This document shows positions 17,093 through 25,682 of a stretch of 64,000 nucleotides of DNA, in pieces. The first letter of the stretch is position 1. Every line of letters starts with the position of its first letter. A program made the position numbers and the translations under genes. The stretch lies in assembly GCA_900314535.1 (NCBI GenBank), contig OMVT01000001.1, positions 53,536 through 117,535 on the forward strand, given 5' to 3'. The notes under the pieces are model-generated. The model had not been told where the DNA came from. It saw only the letters and a list, made by a program, of their open reading frames with translations, and made no database searches. This stretch comes from an uncultured Olsenella sp. (GTDB lineage: Bacteria > Actinomycetota > Coriobacteriia > Coriobacteriales > Atopobiaceae).

Positions 17093-18076
17093 ATGAGATC
17101 GGAACTCGGAAAGGGGTGCAAGGTGCCTTCAGGACGCGTTTTGAGAGCGCAGGGAGGCAAGGCGTCCCCCGAAAGCGGATCTGCGATTCACGGCTTCCGT
17201 GTGCACCTCGAAGAGTACCGTCCCCTTGCAAGCTCGGCCGAGCGCAACATCGTGAACTTCCTGCTCGAACATCCGGGGAATGCCGTGGGCGTCTCGGCAC
17301 ACCGTCTCGCGGAGCTCACCTACACCTCGCCCTCGACGGTCGTGCGCCTGTCGCGCAAGCTTGGCTTCACGGGCTACAAGGAGCTCCAGCAGGCACTGCT
17401 CTATGAGCTTGCGGTAGCGGAGAAGAGCAGAAACATCGTCTCCGAGGGGGTCATGTCGACCGATTCCACGCAGGACATCATCGACAAGGTCACAGCCCGC
17501 AATGCCTCGACGCTTTCGCTCACGCGTGACGGCCTCGACCCCGCTGCCATAGACAGGACGGTCGAGCTCATCCGCACGGCACCGCGCATCAGCCTCTATG
17601 GGATTGGCGCCTCCCTCATGGTTGCCCATGACCTGCAGCTGAAGCTCCTGCGCCTGGACATCCATGCCGATCTGATCGATGACCTGCACTCGCAGCTGGT
17701 CTGTGCGAAGAACGAGCGTCCCGGCGATCTTGCTCTTGTCATCTCCTATTCGGGCATGACAGAAGACATACTGCGCTGTGCCCGGACGGCCAAGGCGAAC
17801 GGCGCCACGATCGTCTCCATCACGCGCGGCAGCTTCTCGTCGCCGCTCGTGAAGCTCTCCGATGTCGTGCTTGGGGTCGCGGCGACAGAGCTCGTGCTCA
17901 GAAGCGGCGCGATGTCCTCGAGGATCGCGCAGCTGAACGTCGTGGACGTGCTCTTCACCGCCTACGTGAGCAGCAACTACGAGAAGAGCATGGAGCGTCT
18001 CTCGAAGAACTGGATCAAGAGGAGCGAAGTGCCGGAAAAAGAGGCAGGCACCGAAGAGGGTGCCGGGCTTGGATAG
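17093..18076 (+). CDS. murR: MurR/RpiR family transcriptional regulator
   Basis: Sugar-phosphate-sensing regulator, likely controlling the following MurNAc genes. An N-terminal RpiR helix-turn-helix covers about residues 40-110 (TSPSTVVRLSRKLGFTGYKE). A SIS domain follows at about 140-270 (ISLYGIGASLMVAHDLQLKL, LALVISYSGMTEDILRCA), where MurNAc-6-phosphate would bind. The ATG at 17093 gives 327 aa; a GTG at 17123 with GGGG upstream is an alternative start, and the first ~25 residues look unconserved. The murQ start lies 37 bp after the stop, so it heads the mur operon. Confidence 0.85.
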   Translation: MRSELGKGCKVPSGRVLRAQGGKASPESGSAIHGFRVHLEEYRPLASSAERNIVNFLLEHPGNAVGVSAHRLAELTYTSPSTVVRLSRKLGFTGYKELQQALLYELAVAEKSRNIVSEGVMSTDSTQDIIDKVTARNASTLSLTRDGLDPAAIDRTVELIRTAPRISLYGIGASLMVAHDLQLKLLRLDIHADLIDDLHSQLVCAKNERPGDLALVISYSGMTEDILRCARTAKANGATIVSITRGSFSSPLVKLSDVVLGVAATELVLRSGAMSSRIAQLNVVDVLFTAYVSSNYEKSMERLSKNWIKRSEVPEKEAGTEEGAGLG

Positions 18077-18113
18077 AAGACAGAAGTGCAAGGAGAAAGG
18101 AGCGGAAAGGGCA

Positions 18114-19034
18114 ATGGCAGAGGAAGAGAAGCCTGCGATCGACCTCGGGAAGCTTTCGACCGAAGCGCGCAATCCCCGGACCATGCATCTCGACGAGATG
18201 AGCCCGCGCGAGCTTGTCGAGGTGATGAACTCGGAGGATGCAAAGGTCGCAACTGCCGTGCACGACGTGCTCGGCGAAGTTGCCACGGCCGTGGAATGGG
18301 CACGCGATGCGCTTGCGGCAGGCGGCAGGATCGTCTACTTCGGGGCTGGCACCTCGGGCAGGCTCGGCGTACTCGATGCGGTTGAGTGCCCGCCGACATT
18401 CGGCGTCTCGCCCGATAGGGTTGTCGGCCTCATCGCAGGCGGGGAGCATGCATTCGTGCGTGCTGTCGAAGGGGCGGAGGATTCGCTCACGCTCTGTGCA
18501 GAGGAGCTCGATGCGCTGCATCTGGGACCGCATGACCTTCCCATCGGCATCGCTGCCTCGGGACGGACACCCTATGTGATCGGCGGGCTCAGGCATGCGC
18601 ACGAGCTCGGCTGCCGCACGGTGGCAATCGCCTGCAACAAGGGGTCAGATATCGGAAAGTGTGCAGACCTCGCAATCGAGCCCTGCTGCGGGCCGGAAGT
18701 GCTGACGGGATCTACCCGCCTGAAGGCCGGCACGGCACAGAAGATGATCCTCAACATGATCTCGACCGGAGCTATGGTCGGCTGCGGCAAGGCATACGAG
18801 AACCTGATGGTCGACGTGCAGCAGTCGAACGAGAAGCTCGAGGTCAGGGCACAGAACATCGTGATGGCCGCCACGGGCGCCGACCGCACTGAGGCGGAGC
18901 GGGCGCTTCAAGAGGCGGGCGGCTCTGCGAAGTGCGCGATTGTCTCGATCCTGGCAGATGTTTCGGCAGACGAGGCGAAGCGCAGGCTCGCTGTCTGCGG
19001 CGGCAAGGTCCGCCAGGCTCTCAGGGAGAGCTGA
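18114..19034 (+). CDS. murQ: N-acetylmuramic acid 6-phosphate etherase
   Basis: MurQ cleaves the lactyl ether of MurNAc-6-phosphate to give GlcNAc-6-phosphate and D-lactate in peptidoglycan recycling. The 306-aa protein has the complete SIS-fold signature: TEARNPRTMHLDEM, IVYFGAGTSGRLGVLDAVE with the catalytic-site Glu, GGEHAFVRAVEGAEDS, and GSTRLKAGTAQKMILNMISTGAM. The frame opens upstream at 18060, but ATG 18114 sits behind AGGAG and starts the family homology. It lies directly between the regulator and the PTS transporter. Confidence 0.96.
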   Translation: MAEEEKPAIDLGKLSTEARNPRTMHLDEMSPRELVEVMNSEDAKVATAVHDVLGEVATAVEWARDALAAGGRIVYFGAGTSGRLGVLDAVECPPTFGVSPDRVVGLIAGGEHAFVRAVEGAEDSLTLCAEELDALHLGPHDLPIGIAASGRTPYVIGGLRHAHELGCRTVAIACNKGSDIGKCADLAIEPCCGPEVLTGSTRLKAGTAQKMILNMISTGAMVGCGKAYENLMVDVQQSNEKLEVRAQNIVMAATGADRTEAERALQEAGGSAKCAIVSILADVSADEAKRRLAVCGGKVRQALRES

Positions 19035-19098
19035 ACATGGCATACGGCGGACGGCAGATGGGGACTGTCCGCTCGGCAAAGCAAGACAAGGAGGAACA

Positions 19099-20583
19099 AT
19101 GAGCAAGGATTTCGAAGGGATTGCCAAGGGCGTCCTGGCCGCTGTGGGCGGCAAATCCAACGTCGTGGGCAACATGGCGTGCATGACAAGGCTGAGGGTG
19201 AAGGTAGCAGATCCCTCCAAGGTCGACGAGGCAGCGGTCAAGCAGGTCGAAGGCGTCATGGGCCTTGTCGCTGACGGAGACCGCTATGAGATCGTCTTCG
19301 GGCCGGGCACCGTGAACAAGGTCCTCGAGCCGTTCTCGAAGCTCACCGGCATCAAGCCGGACGATATGGCTGATGTCGTAAACGATGCCGCTGCGCGGAA
19401 CAAGGCCGCACAGAAGGCAAAGCACGACAAGCCGGTGCAGCGCTTCCTCAAGAAGATCGCGAACATCTTCGTGCCGCTGCTGCCGGGCATCATCGCCGCT
19501 GGCCTCATCAACGGCATCGCCAATGTCATCAATGTCTCGAGCGGCAATGCATTCGCAGGCGTCTGGTGGTACCAGTGCATCCGCACGATGGGCTGGGCAC
19601 TGTTCCTGTATCTGCCGCTCTTCGTCGGCATGAATGCCTCCAAGGAGTTCGGAGGATCCGGCATTCTCGGCGCCATGGCAGGTGCGCTTTCCATCGCGAA
19701 TGCTTCCATGCCGCTTCTGCTCAAGACTGCTGACGGCGCTGCAGCCGTGAACCTGCCGATTGCCGTGCCGGTTCCGTCCTTCGCCCAAGGCGCCTTCGCG
19801 ATCAACTTCTCGACGGTCTACAACCCGTCTGCAGGCGGCCTTCTGGGTGCCCTCATCTGCGGCATCTTCTTTGCATGGCTCGAGAAGAAGTTCCATAAGG
19901 TCATGCCGAGCGCGCTCGACACGTTCCTGACGCCGCTCTTCACGGTCTGCATCGGCTCGGTCGTCTCCGTGCTCGTTCTGCAGCCGGTCGGCGCCTTCCT
20001 CACCCAGGGCATCTTCTTCGTCCTGTTCTTCTTCTACAACGTGCTCGGCGTCGTCGGCGCCTATCTTCTGTCTGCAACATTCCTGCCGCTCGTCGCGGTC
20101 GGCCTGCACCAGGCACTTACCCCGATCCATGCAATGCTCAACGATCCTGCGGGTCCGACCGGCGGCATCAACTATCTGCTCCCGATCCTCATGATGGCAG
20201 GCGGCGGCCAGGTCGGTGCCGGCCTTGCCCTCTACGTGAAGACGAAGAACACGCGCGTGAAGACGTACCTGCGCGAGTCCATCCCTGTCGGCATCCTCGG
20301 CGTCGGCGAGCCTCTGATGTATGCCGTGACGCTGCCGCTCGGCAAGCCCTTCGTGACAGCCTGCCTGGGATCGGGCGTTGGCGGCATCCTTGCCTGGCTC
20401 TTCCATCTCGGCACGGTCTCCCAGGGCGTCTCGGGCCTCTTCGGCCTTCTGATCGTCGTTCCGGGCACGCAGGGGCTCTATGTTGTCGCGATGCTTGCAG
20501 CCTACGCAGCAGGCTTTGCCCTCACGTATTTCTTCGGCGTGGACGAAGACCGCATCAACGATGTCTTCGGCAGCGAGGCATAG
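19099..20583 (+). CDS. murP: PTS transporter EIIBC for N-acetylmuramic acid
   Basis: Phosphotransferase-system permease of 494 aa. The EIIB domain (about residues 1-85) has the phosphocysteine in NMACMTRLRV. The EIIC domain has about ten membrane segments, with SIPVGILGVGEPLMYAVTLPLG as the sugar-binding signature. There is no EIIA domain, as in E. coli MurP, which borrows EIIA-Glc. Context (murQ upstream, mupG downstream) identifies the substrate as MurNAc, or perhaps MurNAc-GlcNAc as in Firmicutes. The ATG at 19099 has AAGGAGG five bases upstream; the longer open frame to 18940 overlaps murQ and is not used. Confidence 0.92.
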   Translation: MSKDFEGIAKGVLAAVGGKSNVVGNMACMTRLRVKVADPSKVDEAAVKQVEGVMGLVADGDRYEIVFGPGTVNKVLEPFSKLTGIKPDDMADVVNDAAARNKAAQKAKHDKPVQRFLKKIANIFVPLLPGIIAAGLINGIANVINVSSGNAFAGVWWYQCIRTMGWALFLYLPLFVGMNASKEFGGSGILGAMAGALSIANASMPLLLKTADGAAAVNLPIAVPVPSFAQGAFAINFSTVYNPSAGGLLGALICGIFFAWLEKKFHKVMPSALDTFLTPLFTVCIGSVVSVLVLQPVGAFLTQGIFFVLFFFYNVLGVVGAYLLSATFLPLVAVGLHQALTPIHAMLNDPAGPTGGINYLLPILMMAGGGQVGAGLALYVKTKNTRVKTYLRESIPVGILGVGEPLMYAVTLPLGKPFVTACLGSGVGGILAWLFHLGTVSQGVSGLFGLLIVVPGTQGLYVVAMLAAYAAGFALTYFFGVDEDRINDVFGSEA

Positions 20584-20615
20584 ACTTCTGTCTGTACCGA
20601 AACAGGTTCTGGCAT

Positions 20616-20647
20616 GCGGACCTGCAGGAGCAATCCTGCGGGCCCGC
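20616..20647 (+). terminator. Terminator-like hairpin between murP and mupG
   Basis: A 14-bp stem containing G:U pairs, with a GCAA loop (arms 20616-20629 and 20634-20647), is followed by TTTCTG. It is well placed to reduce read-through into mupG, which starts 43 bp later. Confidence 0.65.
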
Positions 20648-20690
20648 TTTCTGAAGAAGAGCGCTTCCGCTCCTGGATGGAGGACTGTTC

Positions 20691-21758
20691 ATGGAAACAG
20701 GCATTTCCCTGTATTTCGCATCGGGCTATCTGGCAAACGCCGCGGTTGTGGAGAAGGCATCGCTTGCGGGAGCGAAGTATGCCTTCACCTCGTTCCATAT
20801 ACCGGAGGAGTCGGGCCTCGATTTTGCGCAGGAGGCAAAGAGGCTGATCGCTCTGTGCCGCGACCATGGGCTTGCCCTGATTGCGGACGTGTCGCCGGCA
20901 ACGCTTGCCAAGCTCGGATGCAGGGACTTCGGCGATGTGGGCCGTCTCGGTGTCGAATATATCCGTCTGGACGATGGCTTCGATGCACGTCAGACGGTCG
21001 AGCTCTCGAACTTCTTCCATGTGGTGTTCAATGCCTCGACGATCTCCGAATCCGACATTGCGCAGTGGCGTGCAGCAGGTGCAGACTTCAGCCGCTTCGC
21101 TGCCTGCCACAACTTCTATCCGAAGCCTCTGACAGGGCTTTCCATAGAAGATGTGGTGCGGACCAACCAGAGGCTCAAGGCACTCGGGTTTGAGGTGATG
21201 GGGTTCGTGCCCGGCGACAGGGAGCTCAGGGGGCCGCTTCATGAGGGGCTGCCGACCGTCGAGGCACATAGGGGAGATGCCGGCGACAGGCTCTTCCTCG
21301 ATATGCTCGAGCTTGCATCGGCAGGCTGCGATGCGGTGCTAGTCGGGGATCCGGATGTCTCCGAGACGGTCTGGAAAAGGATTGCCGGCATCTCCCAGAA
21401 TGTGATCGATCTTGCAGCAGAGCTCGCAGAGCCCTATCAGTCGCTCTTCGGCCGCCTGCAGCATGACCGCCCTGACTCCTCGCCCTGGATTGTGCGCTCG
21501 CAGGAGTCGCGCCGCTGGAAGGATGTGGAAGCACCAAAGCCCTCCCAGGACGTACGCGACACGGACGTCCATGTGGGAGATATCCTCATGAGCACGACGG
21601 CATATGGCCGCTATGCAGGCGAGCTCGAGATTGCGCGCCAGAGTTTTGCGCTCGACAGGCGCGACGTCAGGATCGGCAGCATTGCGGAGCCAGATCTCGC
21701 ATTCCTGCCCTATATCAGGCAGGGCGCCGGCTTCAGGCTCGTCAGGGACAAGGCATAG
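20691..21758 (+). CDS. mupG: 6-phospho-N-acetylmuramidase MupG (DUF871 family)
   Basis: MupG hydrolyses intracellular MurNAc-6-phosphate-GlcNAc taken up by a PTS, yielding MurNAc-6-phosphate for MurQ. The 355-aa protein begins ISLYFASGYLANAAVVEKA and continues LIADVSPATLAKLG and YIRLDDGFD, the TIM-barrel pattern of DUF871. The C-terminal part (AYGRYAGELEIARQSFALDRRDVRIG) is the smaller cyclophilin-like domain. GGAGGA stands six bases before the ATG. Its presence suggests that the organism imports the disaccharide as well as free MurNAc. The linkage to murQP follows the gene set described in Staphylococcus aureus. Confidence 0.88.
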   Translation: METGISLYFASGYLANAAVVEKASLAGAKYAFTSFHIPEESGLDFAQEAKRLIALCRDHGLALIADVSPATLAKLGCRDFGDVGRLGVEYIRLDDGFDARQTVELSNFFHVVFNASTISESDIAQWRAAGADFSRFAACHNFYPKPLTGLSIEDVVRTNQRLKALGFEVMGFVPGDRELRGPLHEGLPTVEAHRGDAGDRLFLDMLELASAGCDAVLVGDPDVSETVWKRIAGISQNVIDLAAELAEPYQSLFGRLQHDRPDSSPWIVRSQESRRWKDVEAPKPSQDVRDTDVHVGDILMSTTAYGRYAGELEIARQSFALDRRDVRIGSIAEPDLAFLPYIRQGAGFRLVRDKA

Positions 21759-21957
21759 GCTTTTTCTGCAGGGCGCTCCTGTCGTCAGCGCTGCTGCTCT
21801 GTGGCGAGCCGATCAGCCTCGTCAGCAGCAGTCCGGCGCCGCTCAGGGCGCTGCCGAGGCAGCAGCGCCCCACGAGCATGTGCGGCTGTTTCGTCCGGCG
21901 AGGTGTGCGGGCTGAGCACGCAAGGGCGCATTCGTGCTCTGCTGAGCTGAAAGATGG
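21759..21957 (-). other. Unassigned sequence between mupG and an ABC-transporter remnant
   Basis: About 200 bases. A minus-strand frame (end near 21742) includes a hydrophobic stretch and could be the tail of a lost gene, but I recognise no family and no start. Confidence 0.3.
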
Positions 21958-22480
21958 ACACGCTCTCATTCCGCCTCGAGGAAGCCGCCGGTCTGTCGCT
22001 TCCAGAGCTCTGCGTACGCGCCGCTTTCCTGCACGAGCTCTGCGTGCGTGCCATCCTCCACGATCCTGCCGTCGGCGAGCACGACGATGCGGTCGAGGGC
22101 TGCCACGGTGGAGAGGCGGTGGGCCACCACGATCGAGGTGCGGCCGCGCATGAGGTTCCCGAGAACCTCAGCAGCAGCTTCGTGAGCGTCGTCTTGCCGG
22201 ATCCGGAGCGGCCCACGAGGCCCACGCGCTGGCCGGGAGCGATATCGAGATTCAGGTCCTCGAAGACATAGGGGCCCTTCGGGGCATCTGCATACCGGAA
22301 GCGGATGTGCTCGAAGCGGATGCCGCCTTCCTTCACCCGAAGCGGCGCTGCATCGGGCCTGTCCGCCACGAGCGTCGGCTCGTCCAGCACCTTCGTCATC
22401 GTTGCTGCGTCTCCCAGCGCCCTGTTGATGCGCTGCATCATCGAGTTGAAGTAGTTGAAGCGCATCGTCAGGTTGTACGT
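21958..22480 (-). pseudogene. ABC exporter remnant 1 (3' end with internal deletion)
   Basis: Copy of the end of the exporter gene at 27593-29401. The segment 22171-22480 encodes from TYNLTMRFNYFNSMM through the Walker A GRSGSGKTTLTKLLLR. The segment 21958-22158 encodes from [18 protein letters not shown] to the terminal FLEAE. About 400 bp containing the Q-loop, signature and Walker B are missing between them, and the frame is lost. The join (22151-22170) is a perfect 8-bp inverted repeat, TGAGGTTC/GAACCTCA. The transmembrane domain is absent; similarity to the intact gene stops sharply after 22480. Confidence 0.85.
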
Positions 22481-22885
22481 GTGTCTGCACACACATGGGA
22501 ATGAGGCTTTATCGTGACGTTTGTGCAGGTAGACGAGCCGTTACCTGAGGGTTCGAATTCATGGTCCACCAGCAGTCCACCCGGACAGCCCACCAAGTTC
22601 GTGGCGGCACCCCACGAAATCGGCGGGCGGCAGTTCGCCCGGCGGGCGTGTTGGCGGACTGCGTCACACCACGAACCAGGCGCCGCATCTGGTGAACGAC
22701 TCGGTATCTGAGCTGCATGCCGAAGCGGCTCGCTGTTCTCCCCACTCGACCAAGCCGTAAGGGGTTGGGTGCACTCCACCTGACTGCTGGTGTGCAATCT
22801 CTAGATGCCTTGTCGCAACTACATACGGTATATATAATAGTTGTCGGAAAAACCTTTGTTAGAACAACCATAATTGGAGGGCGCC
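22481..22885 (+). other. Non-coding spacer with promoter for the DUF234 ATPase
   Basis: About 400 bases with no credible gene. TTCGTGG/CCACGAA forms a small inverted repeat near 22599-22619. The last ~70 bases are clearly AT-rich and hold the promoter at 22810-22838. Confidence 0.45.
22810..22838 (+). promoter_or_regulatory. Strong sigma-70 type promoter
   Basis: TTGTCG (22810-22815) and a perfect TATAAT (22833-22838) are separated by exactly 17 bp and lie 48 bases before the ATPase start codon. Confidence 0.65.
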
Positions 22886-24286
22886 ATGTTCGTCGGAAGG
22901 CAGGAGGAGCTGAGGCGGCTGGAGGATGCCTACGACACGGGCACCTTCCAGATGGCGGTCGTATACGGGCGGCGTCGCGTGGGAAAGACGACCCTCATCT
23001 TGGAGTTCGCACGCAACAAGCGGGCGCTCTTCTTCACGGCGCTCGAGCAAGCGGACGCGGACAACCTCGCAGACTTCACACGCGCGATGGCCGAGTTCTT
23101 CGGGCTGCCCGGGGGCGTGCGCTTCGACAGCTGGCGTGATGCCTTCGACTACCTGTGTGAGCGCGCGGAGCAGGAACGCTTCGTCTTCGTGTTCGACGAG
23201 TTTCCCTACGCGGCAAAGCGCAACGAATCGCTGCCATCGCTCCTGCAGGTGTGCATCGACCACAGGCTGCAGAGGACGGCGGCCTTCGTCATCCTCTGCG
23301 GGTCCAACCAGGGCCTCATGGAGAGCGACGTCCTGGGCCGTAAGAGCCCCCTCTACGGGCGTAGGACCCTGCAGATGAGACTCGGCCCCCTCGGGTACCG
23401 GGACGCCGCGCGCATGGTCCCTTGGGCGACGCCCGACGAGGCGTTCCGCATCTACGGCTGCGTGGGAGGGGTTCCGTACTACCTCGCCCAGGTGAGGGAG
23501 GGGAAGGGCCTGCGCGAGAGCCTGCGCGATCTGTACTTTGACCCGGCTGGCTTTCTCTACGGTGAGCCAGGCATGCTGCTGCGGCAGGAGCTCTCGGAGC
23601 CCGCGGCATACAACTCGGTGCTGCGGGCAGTCGCGGGCGGCGCCACGCGGCCGAAGGAGATTGCCGAGAGGACCAAGATCGAGCGCAACTCCTTGGCGGG
23701 GTACCTCACCACCCTCGTGTCGCTCGGCATCCTTGAGCGCGTGGTGCCCTTCGGCGAGAGCCCCGAGCGCAGCAAGCGCGGAATCTACCGCATCCGGGAG
23801 GCCGCGTTCGCCTTCTGGTACCGCTTCGTCATGCCGAGGATGACGCAGGTTGAGGACGGTGCCGGCGCGCTGGCCCTCGCGGCCGTGAGCGAGGGGGACC
23901 TCGACGCCTACCTGGGCCTGCGCTTCGAGCGTGTTTGCCGCGAGTGGCTCCTGGCCCAGGCTGTCGAGGGGAGGCTCGACCTGAAGGTTGACGCCTTCGG
24001 CTCGTGGTGGGGCGCGGACCCCGACAGGCGCTCGACGACGGACATAGATGTCGTGGCCGCCAGCACACAGAGCAAGGAGCTCTTGGTTGGCGAGTGCAAG
24101 TACCGCGAGACGTTCGACGAGACCGAGGCGATGCGCGAGCTTGAGAGGCGGGCGGCTCTCGTAAGGGGCTACGAGCCCAGGTCCTTCTACCTCTTCTCGA
24201 AGCATGCCCTGTCGAGCGGCACCATCGAGAAGGCCGAAGGCCTGCCTGCGTGGCATCTGGTCACTGTCGAGGACCTGTATCGGTAA
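22886..24286 (+). CDS. AAA ATPase with DUF234 nuclease-like domain
   Basis: A 466-aa protein of the archaeal/bacterial ATPase_2-DUF234 family, function unknown. The N-terminus FVGRQEELRRLEDAYDTGTFQMAVVYGRRRVGKTTL holds Walker A. FVFVFDEFPYAAK is Walker B, and FVILCGSNQGLMES a sensor-like segment. A winged-helix segment follows (ATRPKEIAERTKIERNSLAGYL). The C-terminal DUF234 part has TDIDVVA-x9-LLVGECKYRE, a PD-(D/E)XK-like Asp...Glu-x-Lys arrangement. The ATG at 22886 is chosen because GGAGG stands five bases before it. It sits alone between transporter remnants with its own promoter, which suggests acquisition as an independent cassette. Confidence 0.85.
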   Translation: MFVGRQEELRRLEDAYDTGTFQMAVVYGRRRVGKTTLILEFARNKRALFFTALEQADADNLADFTRAMAEFFGLPGGVRFDSWRDAFDYLCERAEQERFVFVFDEFPYAAKRNESLPSLLQVCIDHRLQRTAAFVILCGSNQGLMESDVLGRKSPLYGRRTLQMRLGPLGYRDAARMVPWATPDEAFRIYGCVGGVPYYLAQVREGKGLRESLRDLYFDPAGFLYGEPGMLLRQELSEPAAYNSVLRAVAGGATRPKEIAERTKIERNSLAGYLTTLVSLGILERVVPFGESPERSKRGIYRIREAAFAFWYRFVMPRMTQVEDGAGALALAAVSEGDLDAYLGLRFERVCREWLLAQAVEGRLDLKVDAFGSWWGADPDRRSTTDIDVVAASTQSKELLVGECKYRETFDETEAMRELERRAALVRGYEPRSFYLFSKHALSSGTIEKAEGLPAWHLVTVEDLYR

Positions 24287-24606
24287 GTTTCATTCGCGCA
24301 GACGGGAGCCTACTGCCCCAAGATTGTCCTGGGCTCTATCGTTAGGAGAATTGAGCTCCGGATAATTAATTCGCCTGTCTTGTTGTGCCATGAGTTCAGC
24401 GAGGGTCCATGGGCGGACGCAGCTTGTCTCGTTCCAGACGCGGTGTCCAAGCACGGGACGAGTCTGGCGCTTGGACATAGGACGAATTCGGTTAATGGCT
24501 TGTGATGGTAAATAGTCGCCGCCCCGCATTTGATGACATGCTGGTCGGGGAATCTCGCTGTTGGAGATGCCCCCCGACCGTGTCGTTGGTTATCGGCCTG
24601 GCTTCC
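24287..24606. other. Spacer without recognised gene
   Basis: About 320 bases, mixed composition. A minus-strand frame of 79 codons (ending at 24290) shows no family I recognise and no good ribosome site. Probably rearranged debris. Confidence 0.4.
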
Positions 24607-24705
24607 TTAGCTCAGGTGGTGCTCCAGGAACTCTTCGATCCTGTCGGGCACATCCTGGTTCCAGAAGGACGACCCGTGCGGGGCACCGTCCACGATGACT
24701 CCCTC
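24607..24705 (-). pseudogene. C-terminal remnant of an alpha/beta-hydrolase gene
   Basis: The minus strand encodes VIVDGAPHGSSFWNQDVPDRIEEF followed by a short tail and TAA at 24607. DGAPHG with the catalytic-type His and the final DRIEEFL helix are typical of the end of alpha/beta-hydrolase esterases. The rest of the gene is absent, replaced by the IS30 tail in opposite orientation. Confidence 0.5.
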
Positions 24706-24930
24706 AACCTCGACTTCCACTTCTGCCAGCCGCACCACCCCTGGCAGAAGCCGACGGCCGAGAACACGAACGGGCTCATACGGGAGTTCTTCCCGAAGGG
24801 GACGGACTTCACCAGGGTGACCGACGAAGAGATGCAGGAGGTGTTCGAGAAAATCAACGACAGGCCCAGGAAGGTGCTGGGGTTCAGGACGGCCAACGAG
24901 GTCTACCGGGAGATGCTGCACTCAGCTTGA
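24706..24930 (+). mobile_element. IS30-family transposase, C-terminal remnant
   Basis: The frame encodes FHFCQPHHPWQKPTAENTNG, then LIREFFPKGTDFTRVTDEEM and [15 protein letters not shown]. This is the C-terminal part of the IS30 DDE transposase, with the catalytic Glu in ENTNG. The helix-turn-helix and the two catalytic Asp regions are missing, so it cannot be active. The open frame continues upstream to 24502 only by running antisense through the hydrolase remnant. Confidence 0.82.
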
Positions 24931-24934
24931 CAAT

Positions 24935-24949
24935 CCGCCGCCCTAAAGG
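24935..24949 (+). repeat. Half-copy of an inverted repeat found at 27525-27572
   Basis: CCGCCGCCCTAAAGG lies just right of the IS30 remnant and 60 bp left of ABC remnant 2. It matches the right arm of the inverted repeat beyond the intact exporter gene, apart from one extra C. Confidence 0.5.
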
Positions 24950-25007
24950 TGTGCGTCTTCCCGAACAAACAAAGACAACTCGATAGACGGGTGTCTATGG
25001 TGCAGGG

Positions 25008-25400
25008 GCTCACTCCGCCTCGAGGAACGCTCCCGTCTAGCGGTCCCAGAGGATTCTCGCGGGTGCCGCCGGTGCGGCTGAGCTCGGCGTGGGTACCCTC
25101 CTCCAGGACCACGATGCGGTCCGGCGCTGCCACGGTGGAGAGGCGGTGGGCCACCACGATTGCAGTGCGGCCGCGCATGAGGTTTCCGAGGGCTTCCTGG
25201 ACAAGGGCCTCGGACTCGCTGTCGAGGGCGCTTGTCGCCTCGTCGAGCACGAGGATCGGGCAGTCTGCAAGGATGGCACGGGCGATGGCGACGCGCTGGC
25301 GCTGTCGCGGTCTCGTGCAGGCAAGTCTGCCTCACAGGCATGTCAACGTCGCGTTGCGCCAACCATGGTGTCGAACCCGGTGGGCAGGCGGTCTGAATTC
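25008..25400 (-). pseudogene. ABC exporter remnant 2 (nucleotide-binding-domain end)
   Basis: A second, more diverged copy of an exporter 3' end. The minus strand encodes DRLPTGFDTMVGA (25355-25400), then about 45 unrelated bases where the signature motif should be. [34 protein letters not shown] follows in broken segments, then [16 protein letters not shown]. The last ~60 bases have drifted away from the intact gene, and 'ADGRIVEDGTHAEL' is shortened to 'EEGTHAEL'. It cannot encode a functional protein. Confidence 0.78.
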
Positions 25401-25682
25401 AGTACTCCGCCTGTGCCCTGTCCCCGAGCTTCAAAGCTACGTTTGTCCAGTACCTGAGCAGCTACGCATGACCCGCGCATCATCTAATTCTCTCGACATG
25501 AAAGCGCACAAGTTCCCGGCTGAGAGCGCAAAACAGTTGTCTATTTCACGTCCACCCGATTGATGATATGGCAATCTTGCTGGCAGTCCGCCATCCATTC
25601 TGCTTACGACAGTTGATGTAATTGCAGAAAAAATGTAAATTTGCATTGAAGATGAAATATTGCAATGTATGTGTGGGGGTCA
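25401..25682 (+). other. AT-richer spacer before the AbiE-like operon
   Basis: About 280 bases, with AT content rising sharply after 25560. No clear -10/-35 pair was identified, but this must hold the promoter of the following two genes. Confidence 0.35.

Noticed and set aside
22530..22575. tRNA- or tmRNA-like 3' end (GGTTCGAATTC followed by TCCACCA)
   Set aside because: The flanks of the TTCGAAT loop do not form a T stem and no acceptor partner is found upstream, so it is not a tRNA, tmRNA end or clear attachment site.
24502..24705. N-terminal extension of the IS30 frame
   Set aside because: It runs antisense through an alpha/beta-hydrolase remnant and has no IS30 similarity.
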